A stretch of 64,000 bases of DNA, taken from Nigrospora sphaerica. Its lineage: Eukaryota; Ascomycota; Sordariomycetes; Amphisphaeriales; Apiosporaceae. Below are positions 10,340-21,955 of this stretch, piece by piece. Positions within the stretch are counted from its first letter, which is position 1, and the number at the start of each line of letters is the position of its first letter. The stretch is from contig JAGVVL010000015.1 in the NCBI GenBank assembly GCA_018287875.1, positions 62,001-126,000 of the forward strand, written 5' to 3'. The notes beneath the pieces were generated by a model. That model was not told where the DNA came from. It searched no databases and saw nothing but the letters and a program-made list of their open reading frames with translations. Position numbers and translations under genes: made by a program.

Positions 10340-10639
10340 TGGAACCAAGAAACCCCAAACTATAGGGAGTCTGGTAGAAAGACACGGTCGTGAGGTCGAT
10401 CCCAAGGAACAATCAGGTGAGGATATCGTTAATCAAGATGATCCTTAACGTAGGGAAGTAAAAGAAGCTCAAAATAGTCACGAAAAATGAGCATGAAGTG
10501 TCGTACTAAAAGTAGCAGTATATTAAAAGAAGGGAAAAAGCGCGCTATCCCTTTAGCTATAAACTGGACTACCAAAGCCTAACTTACATTTATGTAAACT
10601 CTTAATTAAGGCTTACGTAAAAGCCTTAGCCTAGTCTTA
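10340..10639 (-). repeat. Gypsy A 3' LTR
   Basis: Plus strand starts TGGAACCAAGAAACCCC and ends AGTCTTA (GGTCTCA in less mutated copies). Same family as 28731-29029, 40135-40434 and 48257-48553. It carries the block GGTCGTGAGGTCGATCCC, which resembles the T-arm part of a tRNA. Confidence 0.85.
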
Positions 10640-10653
10640 ACTGTCTTTTATAG

Positions 10654-10977
10654 TAGAACAGACAAACACTAGGTGTAGTGCCTGGTGGAAAGACGCGGTC
10701 GTGAGGTCGATCCCTGATAATGTGATAGACATGCCCTCGATTTAGGACGTGCAAGTCCTTGATCAAGGATACATCTATCACTCAAGTAAAAGTGAGGTCC
10801 AACTGGGACAATAACTGGGACAAAAACGGTTACGAGTGATGGTCTCAAAAGATAAAAGAAGTGAATATGTCTTGTTGTTGTCTTGTCTCTACAGTGGAAG
10901 CTGGACGGCTACTTATAGGTGCAAGTCCTTGATCAGACCCCTGGCATTGGGTACTTATGTACCCTAGCCCCGTCTCA
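10654..10977. repeat. Gypsy-type solo LTR, subfamily TGGAACA
   Basis: Starts TAGAACAGAC (TGGAACAGAC before mutation) and ends CCCCGTCTCA. It is flanked by ATAG at 10650-10653 and 10978-10981, a 4-bp duplication as for the Gypsy A family. It shares the block GGAAAGACGCGGTCGTGAGG with Gypsy A LTRs and with 40590-40928, but the rest differs. It sits only 14 bases inside the Gypsy A 3' LTR. Confidence 0.65.
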
Positions 10978-11399
10978 ATAGCGAAGTGTGTCGAAAGAAA
11001 GAACTGAAAACATTGTAAAAGCTTTTTAATAGAAAGCAAACAGGTAAGCTGGTTATAGAAAGGCCAGGTCTATAATTCCTCTTAATTAATATCACTTCTT
11101 CCTCCTTATGCTGCGTATCACAGCTTTCGCACCCCTACTACGTATACTCTCAATCCCCTTTATTCCCGCTTCTCATCTCTATATTAAGCGCGCTCTACCT
11201 GGCTTGTCCGCTGGGTATCTGTTCCTCGTCGAGCTCTGTTGAGTGCCTCCACTTGTGCTCGCATGTCCGCCTATCCTCTTTAGTTTAGCGGTGCTGCGAG
11301 GATTGGTCGAGATAGTGCGTCGTTTTGGGTGTCATCTTCTTTAGCATAACTGATACGTGCGCTATTATTTAAGGCTCTGAAGGCGTCATTAGTTAAGTG

Positions 11400-13628
11400 C
11401 TTAATAAGTAAGCTATTATCGCTTTATATTAGGTTTCTTTAAGTTATGTCCGCACTGTAACTGTATATAGGGATCTCTAGTTAAGTGAAGTGTCGCGTTA
11501 AGATAGGAATACCTTATTAAGGGTGTATTCCTTTAGGCAGAGGTTGATTAACAGTCTCCTTACGTATAGGAAGAATAGGTGGTTAACACCAAGGTGTAGG
11601 GTATAGTCGTAGTGTATTAGGAGCCAATTACGTGGGCTTTACTAAGGTCATCTGCTAGTTAGCTATTCCCCCTTTAGGAGTTTGAAGACAGCTTAATTAT
11701 CGCGGAGTTTGTGCGTTCTATATTAAGTTATCATTATATATTCCAGAGGGCCTGTTGTCATTTTCTAGGATAGGTACAAACGCGGCAGTTCTTGATCTTA
11801 GGCTCCGACTAGGGGTTGCAGGTGGTAGCATATTACACGCACACCGATTTTGGGGTGTTATTAGTTTAAGGTTATCGAGAAACTAGTGCATATCTTCTCT
11901 TCTCATAGCTAATCCTAGTGTACTTATTAAGGACTGTATCCTGTTACTTAGTGTAGCTGGAGCTTATGCTTCCCCTTAATTAAGGCTTGAACTAGCCGCT
12001 AATTTCTTTTTCTTAAAGCCTGGGGTCAGAGGGAAGGGTTAAGAAAGGAGGATAACAGTTTGTGCTTCGCTTAAACCCGTGATAGTTTTAAAGTGAGACC
12101 AATCGACCTCTAAACTTACACTGGCCGCTAAATATTTAATTATAATATAGTCCACTGTATTCAACTCTTTACGCAGCTTACTTAGCTAATAAACAGAATT
12201 AAACTTATTTAGTAGTCTAGTTAGTGCCTAGAAGATACTAAGAGATATATACCCTTCCTGCTAAGGATACTTGTTATAACAGGGTATAATGTTGATTATC
12301 ACCTTCTAAAACTTATTATCGAGTTTAGTTTCGCGAAGTGCCTTTATAAAGTGATCACTTATCTTTATAGTTGTTATCCACTGTTTATCCTTTTTAAAGG
12401 TAAAGATTATAATAACTTATACTTTAAGTATAAATAACATTAGAGGCTAAGGGCTATCCGATCCTTGATTAACATATTCGAAGACTATAAAGACGTCCTA
12501 TTCGCCGCTGTCTTCTCTTAGTTTAGTCACGGTATCTATGTTTATCTTAGTGTTAGCAGTATTGAGTATAAAAGGGGAGTCCTCTATATACCACTAGCTG
12601 TAGGAATCCTTGATTATCGTTTGTAAAGTCTTTTAATTGTAAGTAGAGAGAGGTTCGCAGTTTATAAAGCCGAAGATAGTCCTTACTATAATTTCCTTAT
12701 AGCCTTATATTTAGAGCCCATTATTGGTAAAGGCTGTTGGCTACTTTAGCTATCCCGACATCTTAGCAATTAGCTTTATTTGATTCGCATTATAAGCCCT
12801 CACGAGTGCGTTATATAAGATCTGGTTTTCCTAAGTCATGGCAGTGTTCTACAGTCTTTTGGCCTTGATAATATTACTAACGATTTCCAATTCTACCTAG
12901 TGTATCCTCTTAATCGGCAGTGGTCCTCCTGGAATTGTGTGTAGGTTAATAGTTCTCTTAGGTATATATATATACAGGTCTATACCTTTGCCGAAGGACG
13001 CAATACGTAGTCGGAATCCGCAGTGGTTCTAGATTATTTTATAGACTTCTCGGGTTACTTTTGTTAAGCCTGGTTCTTATCCAATTATATTAAGTACCTC
13101 GCGGGCTCTGCCGTGGATTAAAGTCTATATGGTTAGAATAAGTATATAGTCGTCTTGCTAGTCTTAAAGGCTTCCGAAGCAGCTGTAAATGGTAATCGTC
13201 TTATCCCACGTATGTTCTCGTCTATTGTGTAGGAGCTCTATTCTAATCCGCTTGCCGGTATAGTAGGCGTACTTAATATCCATAGCCTTATATAGGTTGA
13301 AGATATAGAGGATAGAGCCATTAAAGAAGTATAGGAGGGTGGCTGGTCTGTTATTATTGGGGTGCTTTGCCTTGATTAAGAGGGACAGTATCTTAGTTAA
13401 CTCGTCTTTCTTCTATTTGTCCCACTCTTTTAGGGAGAAGGCGAATTCGGTTATTGGTTTGTCGGTATTTATTGTTCCTAGGAACACGACTTTCTTATTT
13501 CCTTATAATAGCAGGTGTGCTAGTTGTTAAGAGTGCTTAGTTGGTATTGGCTCTTTTATTCTGAAGTGGCGTACGCATTCTTATACTTCTGGAAGGTATT
13601 GGATCGTTTCTTGCGACGACCTTGCCAT
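11400..13628 (-). pseudogene. Unrecognised long ORF in the 3' part of Gypsy A, leftward
   Basis: A single minus-strand frame can be followed from ATG 13626-13628 (MARSSQETIQYL) through KEWDK, GSILYIFNLYKAMDIKYAYY, then FRLRIASFGKGIDLYIYIP, then WITTIKISDHFIKALRETK near 12330-12380, and on to about 11450, some 720 codons. No frame change is needed (checked at 13151 and 12380). It is broken by more than 25 stops, all TAA or TAG in the part I read and none TGA, which points to RIP of CAA/CAG codons. It looks like a mixed alpha/beta soluble protein with a basic, proline-rich C-terminal third. I recognise no gag, pol or env motif. It could be an extra retroelement gene or an older, separate element inside the Gypsy. 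Confidence 0.5.
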
Positions 13629-14385
13629 GCTTGGCTCTCTGGCAGTTCTGGGTATAACTTAGAGTGCTCTATTTCTCAGTTTTAGTAGCAGGATCTCGAG
13701 GTCTATAATATTGGACGCGTTTTCCTACTCCGAAGCGTTATATACAAGGTCAGTCTATAGGTTCTAGAGGGTAATCTTCGTGCCTTTCTTTATAGTGTAG
13801 GTATGCGCTTAGTAGAGGGTTTTAGAAGCTTTTATATTGGTGGTATATCTTAATTAGGAGTTTAAGTAACGCTAACGCGAGTACTTAGGAAGTCTTAGGT
13901 AGGATGTAGACCTGTCTGCAATGTTCTAATAGAAGGCTAGTAAAAAGGAGTGTGCAGTTTAGGTGTATAGGTAATGTTCTCTTAAAGGGAGTAGACAGAG
14001 TTATTCTTATAATAGGGATAAGGTAGTGCTCTATAGTCTAAATATAAAGAGGTGGGTTCTTATAACTGTGTTGTTAGTTAGGCCAAAATGTAGTTACGGT
14101 TATATATCCCTTTGCTGGGTTCGGTGTTATTCGATGCCTTTGTTTGTTGTTCGTCTAATGTTTTCGTGCGCTATGACTTATTCAGGGTTCTTCCGGTTCC
14201 GACGTTTTTCCTATGGTCTCTTTCTCGTTTTTTTTCTTTTCCTTAAGGTGGTGCTGTTGTTATTATCCTTCTTTTCCTTTGTAACACTTTTAATGGTTTC
14301 TACGTGTTTACTATCCTTGTCCCCTAGAACACCGGCCACATCTGAACAGCTTTTCTTTTTCTTAATTAACTCTTTTCACTGTACT

Positions 14386-15267
14386 ATGTCTTCCCAGGAC
14401 AAGTACCGGCTTCCTAAGGTTCCGTGTAAGCAGCGGCGCGAGTTTTACAATAGCGTTAGCGTGTATAGTTAAGAGTGTAATAAGGCAGTGTACCTTATAC
14501 CTGCCGCTAATCTACCTGAACTTGTTCTTAATAACATGTCCTAAGTTCGTCGCCTATTCTTAAAGACTTCGGTGTTTAGTACTGGTAAGAAAGGTAAAAG
14601 CAATTCTAAGGCTTTATCTTTTATCCACCTTTAGGTACGTGGTTTTTACTTATCACGCTTCTAATCTCGCTTACAAGTGCTTTATATTAATTAGGTCCTT
14701 AAGTATCTTACTATCACGACTATGCCTTTAACGAAGTATTGGTATATCGAATAGATTTTCGATCGCCAGTTATTCGAAGCTAGTTAGGCGGCGCCAATTA
14801 TCGAGATGCTTGCCTATACAAAGGGTAGTCCGCAGCTTCCTCCTATTTATATCAACATCCTTAAGGGCGGTCTATATAGTTCTGTTATTTCGAAACTTCT
14901 AAGGCGGCCTAAACTACATACCACGACTTTAGTATAGTCACTTAGGAAACCGAATCTCTTCTTTTATTCGCACTATAAAAAGCTATTGTCCGACTCTGAT
15001 TATAAAGAGCAGTGCAGTATAAATCCCTTTTTAAGCTATATCTCTTATACTCCGTACCACCGAGCCTATAGTAACTGCTTAATAGTGGGCCGTCGGACGA
15101 CTTACGAATAGGTGGACAGCGGTGAAGATCTTACGAATATCCAAGATAAAGGCAAGGCTCCTCTTGCTCTTGATTATAAGTGTACAGAAAGAGGGGTGGT
15201 CTTTAAAGGCAAGGAATTAGTGGACATCGCTTAGCAGGAATTTGAAATTGGAAAACCTTCGTGGTAG
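14386..15267 (+). pseudogene. Unrecognised ORF in Gypsy A, antisense to pol
   Basis: Plus-strand frame from ATG 14386 (MSSQDKYRLPKVPCKQRREF) to TAG 15265, 294 codons. It continues in frame to DKGKAPLALDYKCTERGVVF near 15145-15200. About ten internal stops, all TAA/TAG, sit where glutamine would fit. A pyrimidine-rich leader (14340-14383) precedes the ATG. The start lies about 760 bases from the start of the leftward ORF at 13628, so the two are divergent. A hydrophobic open stretch upstream (14026-14385) is probably leader, not protein. No family recognised. Confidence 0.5.
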
Positions 15268-15639
15268 ATACAAAGTATATATACTACGATCTAGTTTCTT
15301 AATACGGTTTCTTAAATAGGTTTATAAGGACTTATAAAGGTAGCATAAGGTAACGTGGGCGTCCCCTATAGCTCTTAAATTTCTATCGTTCCCGTTTTAT
15401 AAGTTAATAAAATTACTTTAGCTTTCTATAATTTTTCTAAGGCTACAATAAACCTAGAATGTGTTTATATCCTTATAAGGTACTAGAAGGTATTAGGATT
15501 TTAAGATTTATCTGGTTAGTTCATTCCTTATATATTGTGGGATCCTTAACTAGTGCTGGCTTTTCTTTATTCTTAAGCGGTTATTTACAGCCCTTTTTTA
15601 GTACTTTCTATTAATTGGAACCGGTTGGTAGTACTAATA

Positions 15640-16641
15640 GGTTATCTTAACTCTAAATATCCTTATTTACGTCCACTAGCTCCCAAGTTCCATCTGGGTC
15701 TTTAATAAATGCCTTTAGTTAGTCGCTATAGAAGATTCCTTTAATAGGTTATTTAATGATATCTTTTAGCTTAAAGCAATTATATAGCATAATTTCCTCT
15801 ATCTTATAAGGGCCTATCTATCGGTATTAGAGCTTCCTATTATTAAATATATTAATATAGCGGACGTAATTATATACTAAAACTAAGTGTTCTTTTATTA
15901 AGGCTATTGGGTGTATCTTATAGTGACTCCTTTAATTAACAGCTTACACTCTTCGTCTTTATTAAGTGGCAATTGCTTTATAAGTGGTTTCGATATTCTC
16001 GGATCGTTTTTCTAATATCTAGATCCTTACTTTAATAGCTTATTATAGTTTATAGTTTTATCCTAATTAAGTACTCGTTATATCGGTATATTAAGTTTAA
16101 AGGGTATTAATAATTCCTTTCCGTATAGGAGGCGGTATAAGGATATACCGAAATACCTCACTACTATTTTATTAGCATAAACAGCTAAAGGGAGTGCTGC
16201 CACCTAGTTACGACTACTGCCATTCGTCATTTTCATTAGGCTCTTTGTAATACTCTTGTGCCCTCTTTTGAACAGGCCTTGCGTCTTCGAGCTGTAGGGT
16301 GGCCTAGTGCTGACTTGAAAGCCCAACGTATTGGCGATCCTCGTAACCTCGCCCTTGTTCTCTAGTCCGCCGTCAACCTTGAGGAGTCGAAAACAACCGT
16401 GCTGGTAGATAACTCGACTCTTTAGAAACCGTGAAATTGCTAACAAGTTAACCTTCTTAAATACTATAGCTTCTAGGTAGCCTAAGGCTTCGTAACAGGC
16501 CTTAATAATCGTATTAAATCTTTAATAAGGTGGTATATATTCGATATCTATAACTTAGCTTATAAGGATATCTACTAGCTCTATCTATAGCTAGGTATTA
16601 ATAAGTCGCTAGTTAAATACTTTAATATAGCGAAGGCAAGC
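15640..16641 (-). pseudogene. Gypsy A integrase, core and C-terminal part
   Basis: A stretch at 16204-16446 is still open and reads KVDGGLENKGEVTRIANTLG, then YSSKTQGLFKRGHKSI. This is the second half of a Gypsy integrase core: the second catalytic aspartate is present, but the glutamate of the usual ERGHK block is lysine, a G-to-A change. Further downstream come YFGISLYRLLYGKELLIPF (about 16100-16180) and a C-terminal module DGTWELVDVNK near 15680. The frame is cut at 16641 by the copia insertion and continues at 22521. The catalytic triad is damaged, so the enzyme is dead. Confidence 0.8.
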
Positions 16642-17208
16642 TGTTGGAAGTGGTGGTTCGATCGGAAAGAGGAAGCAACCCCTTTATAAGGGCTCTTTCG
16701 ATCTCGGAGGTCGTTTCTATAAAGAAACACGGAAGGATAAGGAACTTCTCTTCAAGAGGAACAAGAGTGTATTTCGTGTGCTTGCTTGCTTCAGGACAGA
16801 CTAGTTACACGAAGAGGGGAGATTCAGCCTTTACTTATACCCGTTAAACCTTTATCCTCTTAGTAATACAAGGAAGAGGACGCGTAAGTGATTGCGTAAG
16901 TGATTACGTGGCTTAGAAGCATATGGAACCTTATAGAGGTTTGTGGAGCCTCATGGGGGCTCGTGGGAGCTTCAGGGAGTCACGTAGAAACTCGTGGAAA
17001 CTCGTGGAACCTTGCAGAAGCTTCCGCGTGGCGAACGCCACGCTTGTGGGTAAAGCGGGCCATGCTTGCGGGTAAGCTGGCCCGTGCTCCAGGGTAGGCT
17101 GGCCCGAGCTTTAGGATAGGCTCGGTTAAAGGACTAGCTTCTCGTTAAGTGCATAGCTTAGTCCGTAGTGACAGAGAACGGTATAAGATAAGTCCTATAC
17201 CTGCAACA
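16642..17208 (-). repeat. Copia 3' LTR
   Basis: In coding orientation TGTTGCAGG to CTTCCAACA. Related LTRs lie at 7652, 8451, 30184, 43134 and 46393, so this family inserted here many times and often recombined to solo LTRs. Confidence 0.95.
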
Positions 17209-17219
17209 CCCCCTCTCTT
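17209..17219 (-). promoter_or_regulatory. Copia polypurine tract
   Basis: The coding strand reads AAGAGAGGGGG immediately before the 3' LTR. It primes plus-strand DNA synthesis. The same tract follows the LTR at 4886. Confidence 0.8.
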
Positions 17220-17255
17220 AACCTATACCGTTAAAATACACGATAATAGGCGTGC

Positions 17256-18809
17256 TTAAGGGCGTAAGTTTAGTAGGCTTAAGAACCTACTGAATTTCTC
17301 TTTCGGAAGTGGCTTAGTTAAGCCATCGGCGGGCATGTCGTTAGTCGAGATGTATTCGACCGATATATTCTCGTTTTCGACTTCTTGCCGGACGAAATAG
17401 TAGCGTATAGCGGTGTGCTTGGTACGCTGGTGATATTCGGGGTTATAGGCTAAGTTTATAGCCGAAGTATTGTCCCCTTTTATCGGAATCGAAGCCGTTT
17501 TAACCCCTAACTCGAATAAAAGGTTTTTAAGCCATATAGACTCACGGATGGCCTGTTCTAACCCGTTAAACTCGGCTTCGGTGGTCGATAAGGCTATAGT
17601 AGACTGCCTTTTCGATTTCCAGCTTATAGGACCGTTATTCAAGGTAAAGAGGTAGCCGGAAGTAGACTTTCGAGTCTCGTAGTCGCCGCCGTAATCCGAA
17701 TCGGAATAGCCCACTAATGTAGGCTTAGTGTTGCCCTTATAAACTATAGAGTAGTCTGCAGTCCGTTTTAGGTACTTAAAGACACCTTTAACGGCTTTCA
17801 AGAGCTGTTTATTGGGGTTCTGCATAAATCGAGCTAGAAATCCCACAGCGTAGCAGATATCGGGCCTAGTCTGCGTCATGGCATACATTAGACGGCCGAT
17901 TAGCTGCTGATATTCCTTTATAGTGTCCGAATTCGATTTTTCGTCTTTGAGAGCAGTGTAATCGATATTCTTCGGAAGGCTTGGAGAGAGAGGAACATCG
18001 GACGGCGTTATCTCGTATAAGTTCGAGGTTTCAAGGATTTGCCGTATATATGTCGACTGGTTTATCTTTATAAGTCGCTTCTCTCGGTCTCGGGTAACCT
18101 GAACGCCGAGAAAGTAGGAAATAGGACCTAAGTCCTTAACCTCAAAGTGTTTTCCTATCTCTTTCTTTATTCGGTTAATATCCGTTAATAACGGACCGAA
18201 TATAAGGAAATCGTCAACATAAGAAACGATAAACATCCGGAGTTCATCGTTATAATACGTGGACTCGTCCGAGATTAGAGGTTTAAAGCCTAAGGTAGAT
18301 AAGGCCTTTTTAACCTTTAGTTGCCACTGCCTAGGACTCTGTTTTAGTCCGTATAAAGCTTTAAAAAGCTTAAATAACTGGGTACCGTCGAATTTCCACC
18401 CAAAGGTGTTTAACTCCGGTTTTTCGAGTAGAAGATCGTCTAGGCCTTCGATAGGCTCAATATAAACGTCTTCTAGTAGTTCTCCGTTTAAGAACGCGGA
18501 GACTATATCGATCTGTTCGATTTCCCAGTTGTAGTAGGCGGCTAAGGCGAGTAAAACTCGCCATGTGGCTGGTTTTGTTCCGGAAGCGAATGTTTCGAAA
18601 TAGTCAAGGCCGTACTGCTGTTTGAAGCCTCTAACGACTAGCCGAGCTTTGTATTTAACCGGTTTTCCGGTCACGTCGGTCTTTAACTTGAAGACCCATT
18701 TTAGAGATAAAGGAGAGCGTCCTTCTCTCTTAACTTTAGCTCGATCAACCGCTTTAAGAGTCCTTTCTTTATGATTTCCTTTAGTTCGGTGTGAACTGCA
18801 GATAGCCAC
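17256..18809 (-). pseudogene. Copia reverse transcriptase and RNase H
   Basis: Open for 517 codons. RT blocks in order: SLKWVFKLKTD, KARLVVRGF.Q, IDIVSAFLNGELLEDVYIEP, LFKALYGLKQSPRQW, and the catalytic SYVDDFLIF around 18200-18225. RNase H follows: LVGYSDSDYGGD, TSGYLFTLNNGPISWKSKRQ, LSTTEAEF, then IKGDNTSAI and the terminal DMPADGLTKPL. All catalytic acids are present, so the domain could be active if expressed. The upstream integrase frame is one register off: at about 18755 this copy lacks one base that the older copy at 4165 retains. The apparent start codon is therefore an artefact and this is the C-terminal part of a longer polyprotein. Confidence 0.92.
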
Positions 18810-20396
18810 TCTTCTTTATCCTTAGACTGAAGGGCTTCCTTTAAGGAGCGGGGCTCTTTATAAAGGGTAGCGGTTGGAAAAGCGTTATCGAAACGCTTAT
18901 AAGTCGACTTTTCGCTTTCGGAGAGGTTATTGGGTAAAACAACCTCGATAGATGTCTTCGGACGGTTTATGATACCCTTCGAGTTTGGAATAGGGCCGGA
19001 ATTTGCACTAGAGACGGAGATAATATCGGAAATCTCGTCCTGAGTGCTGTTTCCAGATAGCGTGGCCGAAGGAGTGTAGTCTACCCCCTCTATTTCCGTA
19101 TTTTCTTCGTCTTCGGATAGAACTCGAAGGTGGGAGGTCGGAAAAACACGCTTTTTAAAGGGCCGGCTAGGGATATAGACGATATAAATCGAGTTTCCCT
19201 TATACCCGAGTAGAATCCCTTTTTCAGCCTTAGCTGCGAATTTATCAGACTGAACTAACAGTTCCTTTGGTTTATAGGTGTATACCGGAGTTCCAATAAT
19301 ATGTAAGAAGGATAAATCGGGAGTATTGTCCTGATTAGGATAGAAATAGTCGTAGAACTCCTGATAAGGAGTTATATTCTTTTTCGAGGTCGGCGTAAGG
19401 TTGATAACCTTTACTATAGACTGTAAGACGAATTCCCATAGATATTTAGGGATTTTCGCGTCTAGTATCGCCGTATGACCTTTATCGAGTATAACTCGAT
19501 TAGATCTTTCCGCTATGCCGTTTTGTTCGGGTGTGTAGCGGTTCGAGGGCTCGTAAATAACTCCTTTAGTCTTTAGGAATTTTTCGAGCTGAACGGGGTT
19601 AAATTCGGTCCCGTTATCGATCCTTATAAGAGAAGGATACGATTTAAACTGCTGTTTTAAGTGTTCTAAACGGTTTTTAACCGTCTTAAACACCTCGTCC
19701 TTAGACTTAGTAAAGTCTATAAAGCGAAAGGACGTAAAGTCGTCGGTGTAGACGATAATGTAGTTGTAACCCGAGTAACTCGTAGGAGTGATTTTAACCG
19801 TATCTAAGCAGATCCGGTTTAAGGGAAAAGTTGCTCGATTTCTGTTGACTTTCCCTTGTTGTCGGGTAAACTTTCCTAATAAGCAGGCCTCGCAGTTCAG
19901 GTCCTGTTTATTAAGTTTCGAGGGGTCTATGCCTTTGTAGACTTTGAAGCCTTAACTAAGGCGTCGAAACTTGGATGACCGAGGCGTTTATGCCATAATT
20001 CGGTGTCCGTATAGTAGGAGAGACTTGGAATCTCCGATATGAAGCTCCATGGATTCTTGATGGGGCTTTCGACTGAACTATAGGAAAGTCCAGGTAAAGT
20101 AGACCTTAAAGCCGTTGACTCCGTCGAAATCGGAGTTAAATCCGTTGAGATATCGGACTTAAAAGACTTTAAAGAGCCGTTTTCGGGTACCGTGGCTGAG
20201 GTCCGGGTCCCAGGTAGTTTCGGCGGTAAGTCTTTGGATTTTAGGCTTTTAAGACCGTTCTTTTGGCCTATTAGGTCTTTTTTAAGCGCGGTTTTCGCTG
20301 TGATATAAGCGAAATTCGGTTCCGGCTTATAGGCGACGTCGAGAAAGAAACCACGCTTTAAGGGGTTTAACGTGGCTATAACAACGCCTTTTGAAG
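18701..20396 (-). pseudogene. Copia integrase, frameshifted
   Basis: The zinc-binding part reads LWHKRLGHPSFDALVK and, after a frame change near 19945, LNCEACLLGKFTRQQ, together the HHCC finger. The core at 18701-19693 shows IRIDNGTEFNPV and YTPEQNGIAERSNR, so the second aspartate and the glutamate of the DDE triad are present. After the core come GYKGNSIYIVYIPS and an acidic linker (LSEDEENTEIEGV). The register changes near 20395, 19945 and 18755, each by a small gap, with no TAA/TAG series of the RIP type. Sequence quality errors in homopolymers could also explain some of these. Confidence 0.85.
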
Positions 20397-21564
20397 AGAA
20401 GTTCCGTTCCGCTTATCTTTCCGCCGGACTTATAGTGGTTTAATCCGGAGATAAGATTAATCGGGAAATCCGGGATATAGAGCGTGTTCTCGAGAGTAAG
20501 GTAGAAAATGTCGCTCTTTTTCTTTATAGGAAGGGTAACGATTCCCTTTCCTACTGGCTTTATAAAGCCGGCTCCGGTAATAACGGGGTCTAGGTCGGAA
20601 CAGTAAGTTAAGTCCTTAAAGTAGGACTTATCGTTCGATATATGCTGTGTAGAGCCCGTATCGTAGAGCCACCAGTCCTTTGGTACGCCGTTAAAGTCAC
20701 TACTTGAATAAGAGTAACTATAAAACGACTCGGACTGTTTTCCGGATTCGGAATCTGAGTTGGAATCGGAGTCGTTAGGACGACTTTTTTCCTGCGGTTT
20801 CTTAGGATTCGGCTTAGAACCCTTAGAATTCCGCTTAGAACCCTTAAAGTTAGGGTTCTTAGGGTTTGAATTCCCGTTATTCAACCCTTTTCCGTTCTTC
20901 CCGTTATTAGATTTTGGGCCCCCTTTTGAGTTAGGGGGTTTAGAACGGTTATTCTTCGTATAAAACGAAGAGTTCCCCATTGAAGTATCTGAGGAAGCCT
21001 TAGATTCGTCGAGAATATCGTTGATTAGCGAATCTAAAGACGGCGGCTCCTTACTTCGTAAAGCGGAGCGTTGCCGGTCAGCCCATATAGGGTAAGTAGA
21101 CGACAAGGCGGCTATAAAGACCGTCTTTAAGTCTATATCGTCTATCTTCGCTCCGACATTCGCTAGTTTCTTCGCATAGGTCTTAAACGAAGAGATAAAC
21201 TCGGTTAACGAGTTATAATGCTCGTATCGAATAGAATGGAACTCGATATAGAGCTGCTGCCGGAGAACGGGACCAGTACCTCATAACTAGCACTTAACGT
21301 TTCTAGTGCTGAAAGGGGTCCGTAGCGTCGAAGATTAAAGAAAGGGCTCGTCGAAAGGTTCTGCCTTATAACAAGTAAGGCTAGAGTCTTCTGCTCCTCG
21401 GAAATCTCCTTATACTTATCCGTATTAAGGAAGAACTGCTCAATTTTTAAGAGTTTAAAATAAAGCAGTAAGGAGGACTTCCATGCGTTCCAGTTTAAAG
21501 AACCGGATAGTCGGTGGGATTTCGGCATTAAACATGCCGATACCGACTTAATAATGTCGGCCAT
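20327..21564 (-). pseudogene. Copia gag and aspartic protease
   Basis: ATG at 21562-21564 opens gag: MADIIKSVSACLMPKSHRLS, then SLNWNAWKSSLLLYF, matching the copia gag N-terminus (W..W). The register changes near 21265; the other frame then gives KTVFIAALSSTYPIWADRQR. A long Asn/Lys/Pro/Ser-rich linker (about 20790-20960) follows. Then comes the protease active site DWWLYDTGSTQHIS at about 20650-20680. I see no clear CCHC knuckle; the N/K/P-rich tract stands in its place. Gag would form the particle and protease would cleave the polyprotein. Confidence 0.85.
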
Positions 21565-21940
21565 GTTGTTTTTCCGGCGTGAGAGTAGCCGAAATAAGCC
21601 CTTATTCGGTTAAAGAGAACCGAAAAATGCCTCGTATCGAATATAACCTCTTTAATTCCTAAGGTTAAGGAATAAAGGGGCAGCTATATGCTAATCGGGA
21701 CGCCGAAAAGCAGCTTATCCGAAATATGCGCTTAAAGCGAGTCCGAGGGCTTAAAGACTTCGATAATATCGAAGAAGGCTTTGGAAGACTTAAGGTTGCT
21801 TCCAGAAGCTTCGAGGGCTTTCGAGACGAATAAAGCGGTTCGGAAGACTTAGGGTCGCTTCTAGGTTGCTTCGGCCGAGAGAGGAGGAAGAAATCGACGA
21901 GGGAGGTTAAGGGGCGTAATCTTAAGCGAAAAGATATCGG

Positions 21941-21955
21941 CCCGGGCTCATAACC
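21941..21955 (-). promoter_or_regulatory. Copia primer-binding site (initiator tRNA-Met half-tRNA type)
   Basis: Adjacent to the 5' LTR. Plus strand CCCGGGCTCATAACC equals the anticodon stem-loop of eukaryotic initiator tRNA-Met, including CAT. Priming from an internal half-tRNA is known for Drosophila copia and yeast Ty5, and the same mechanism is inferred here. Confidence 0.8.

Noticed and set aside
14026..14385. Hydrophobic open stretch that could look like a membrane protein
   Set aside because: Pyrimidine-rich DNA reads as Phe/Leu/Ser. The coding-like composition starts only at ATG 14386.
16900..17097. 65-codon frame repeated at 22212 and 30295
   Set aside because: Identical because it is copia LTR sequence; no evidence of a protein.
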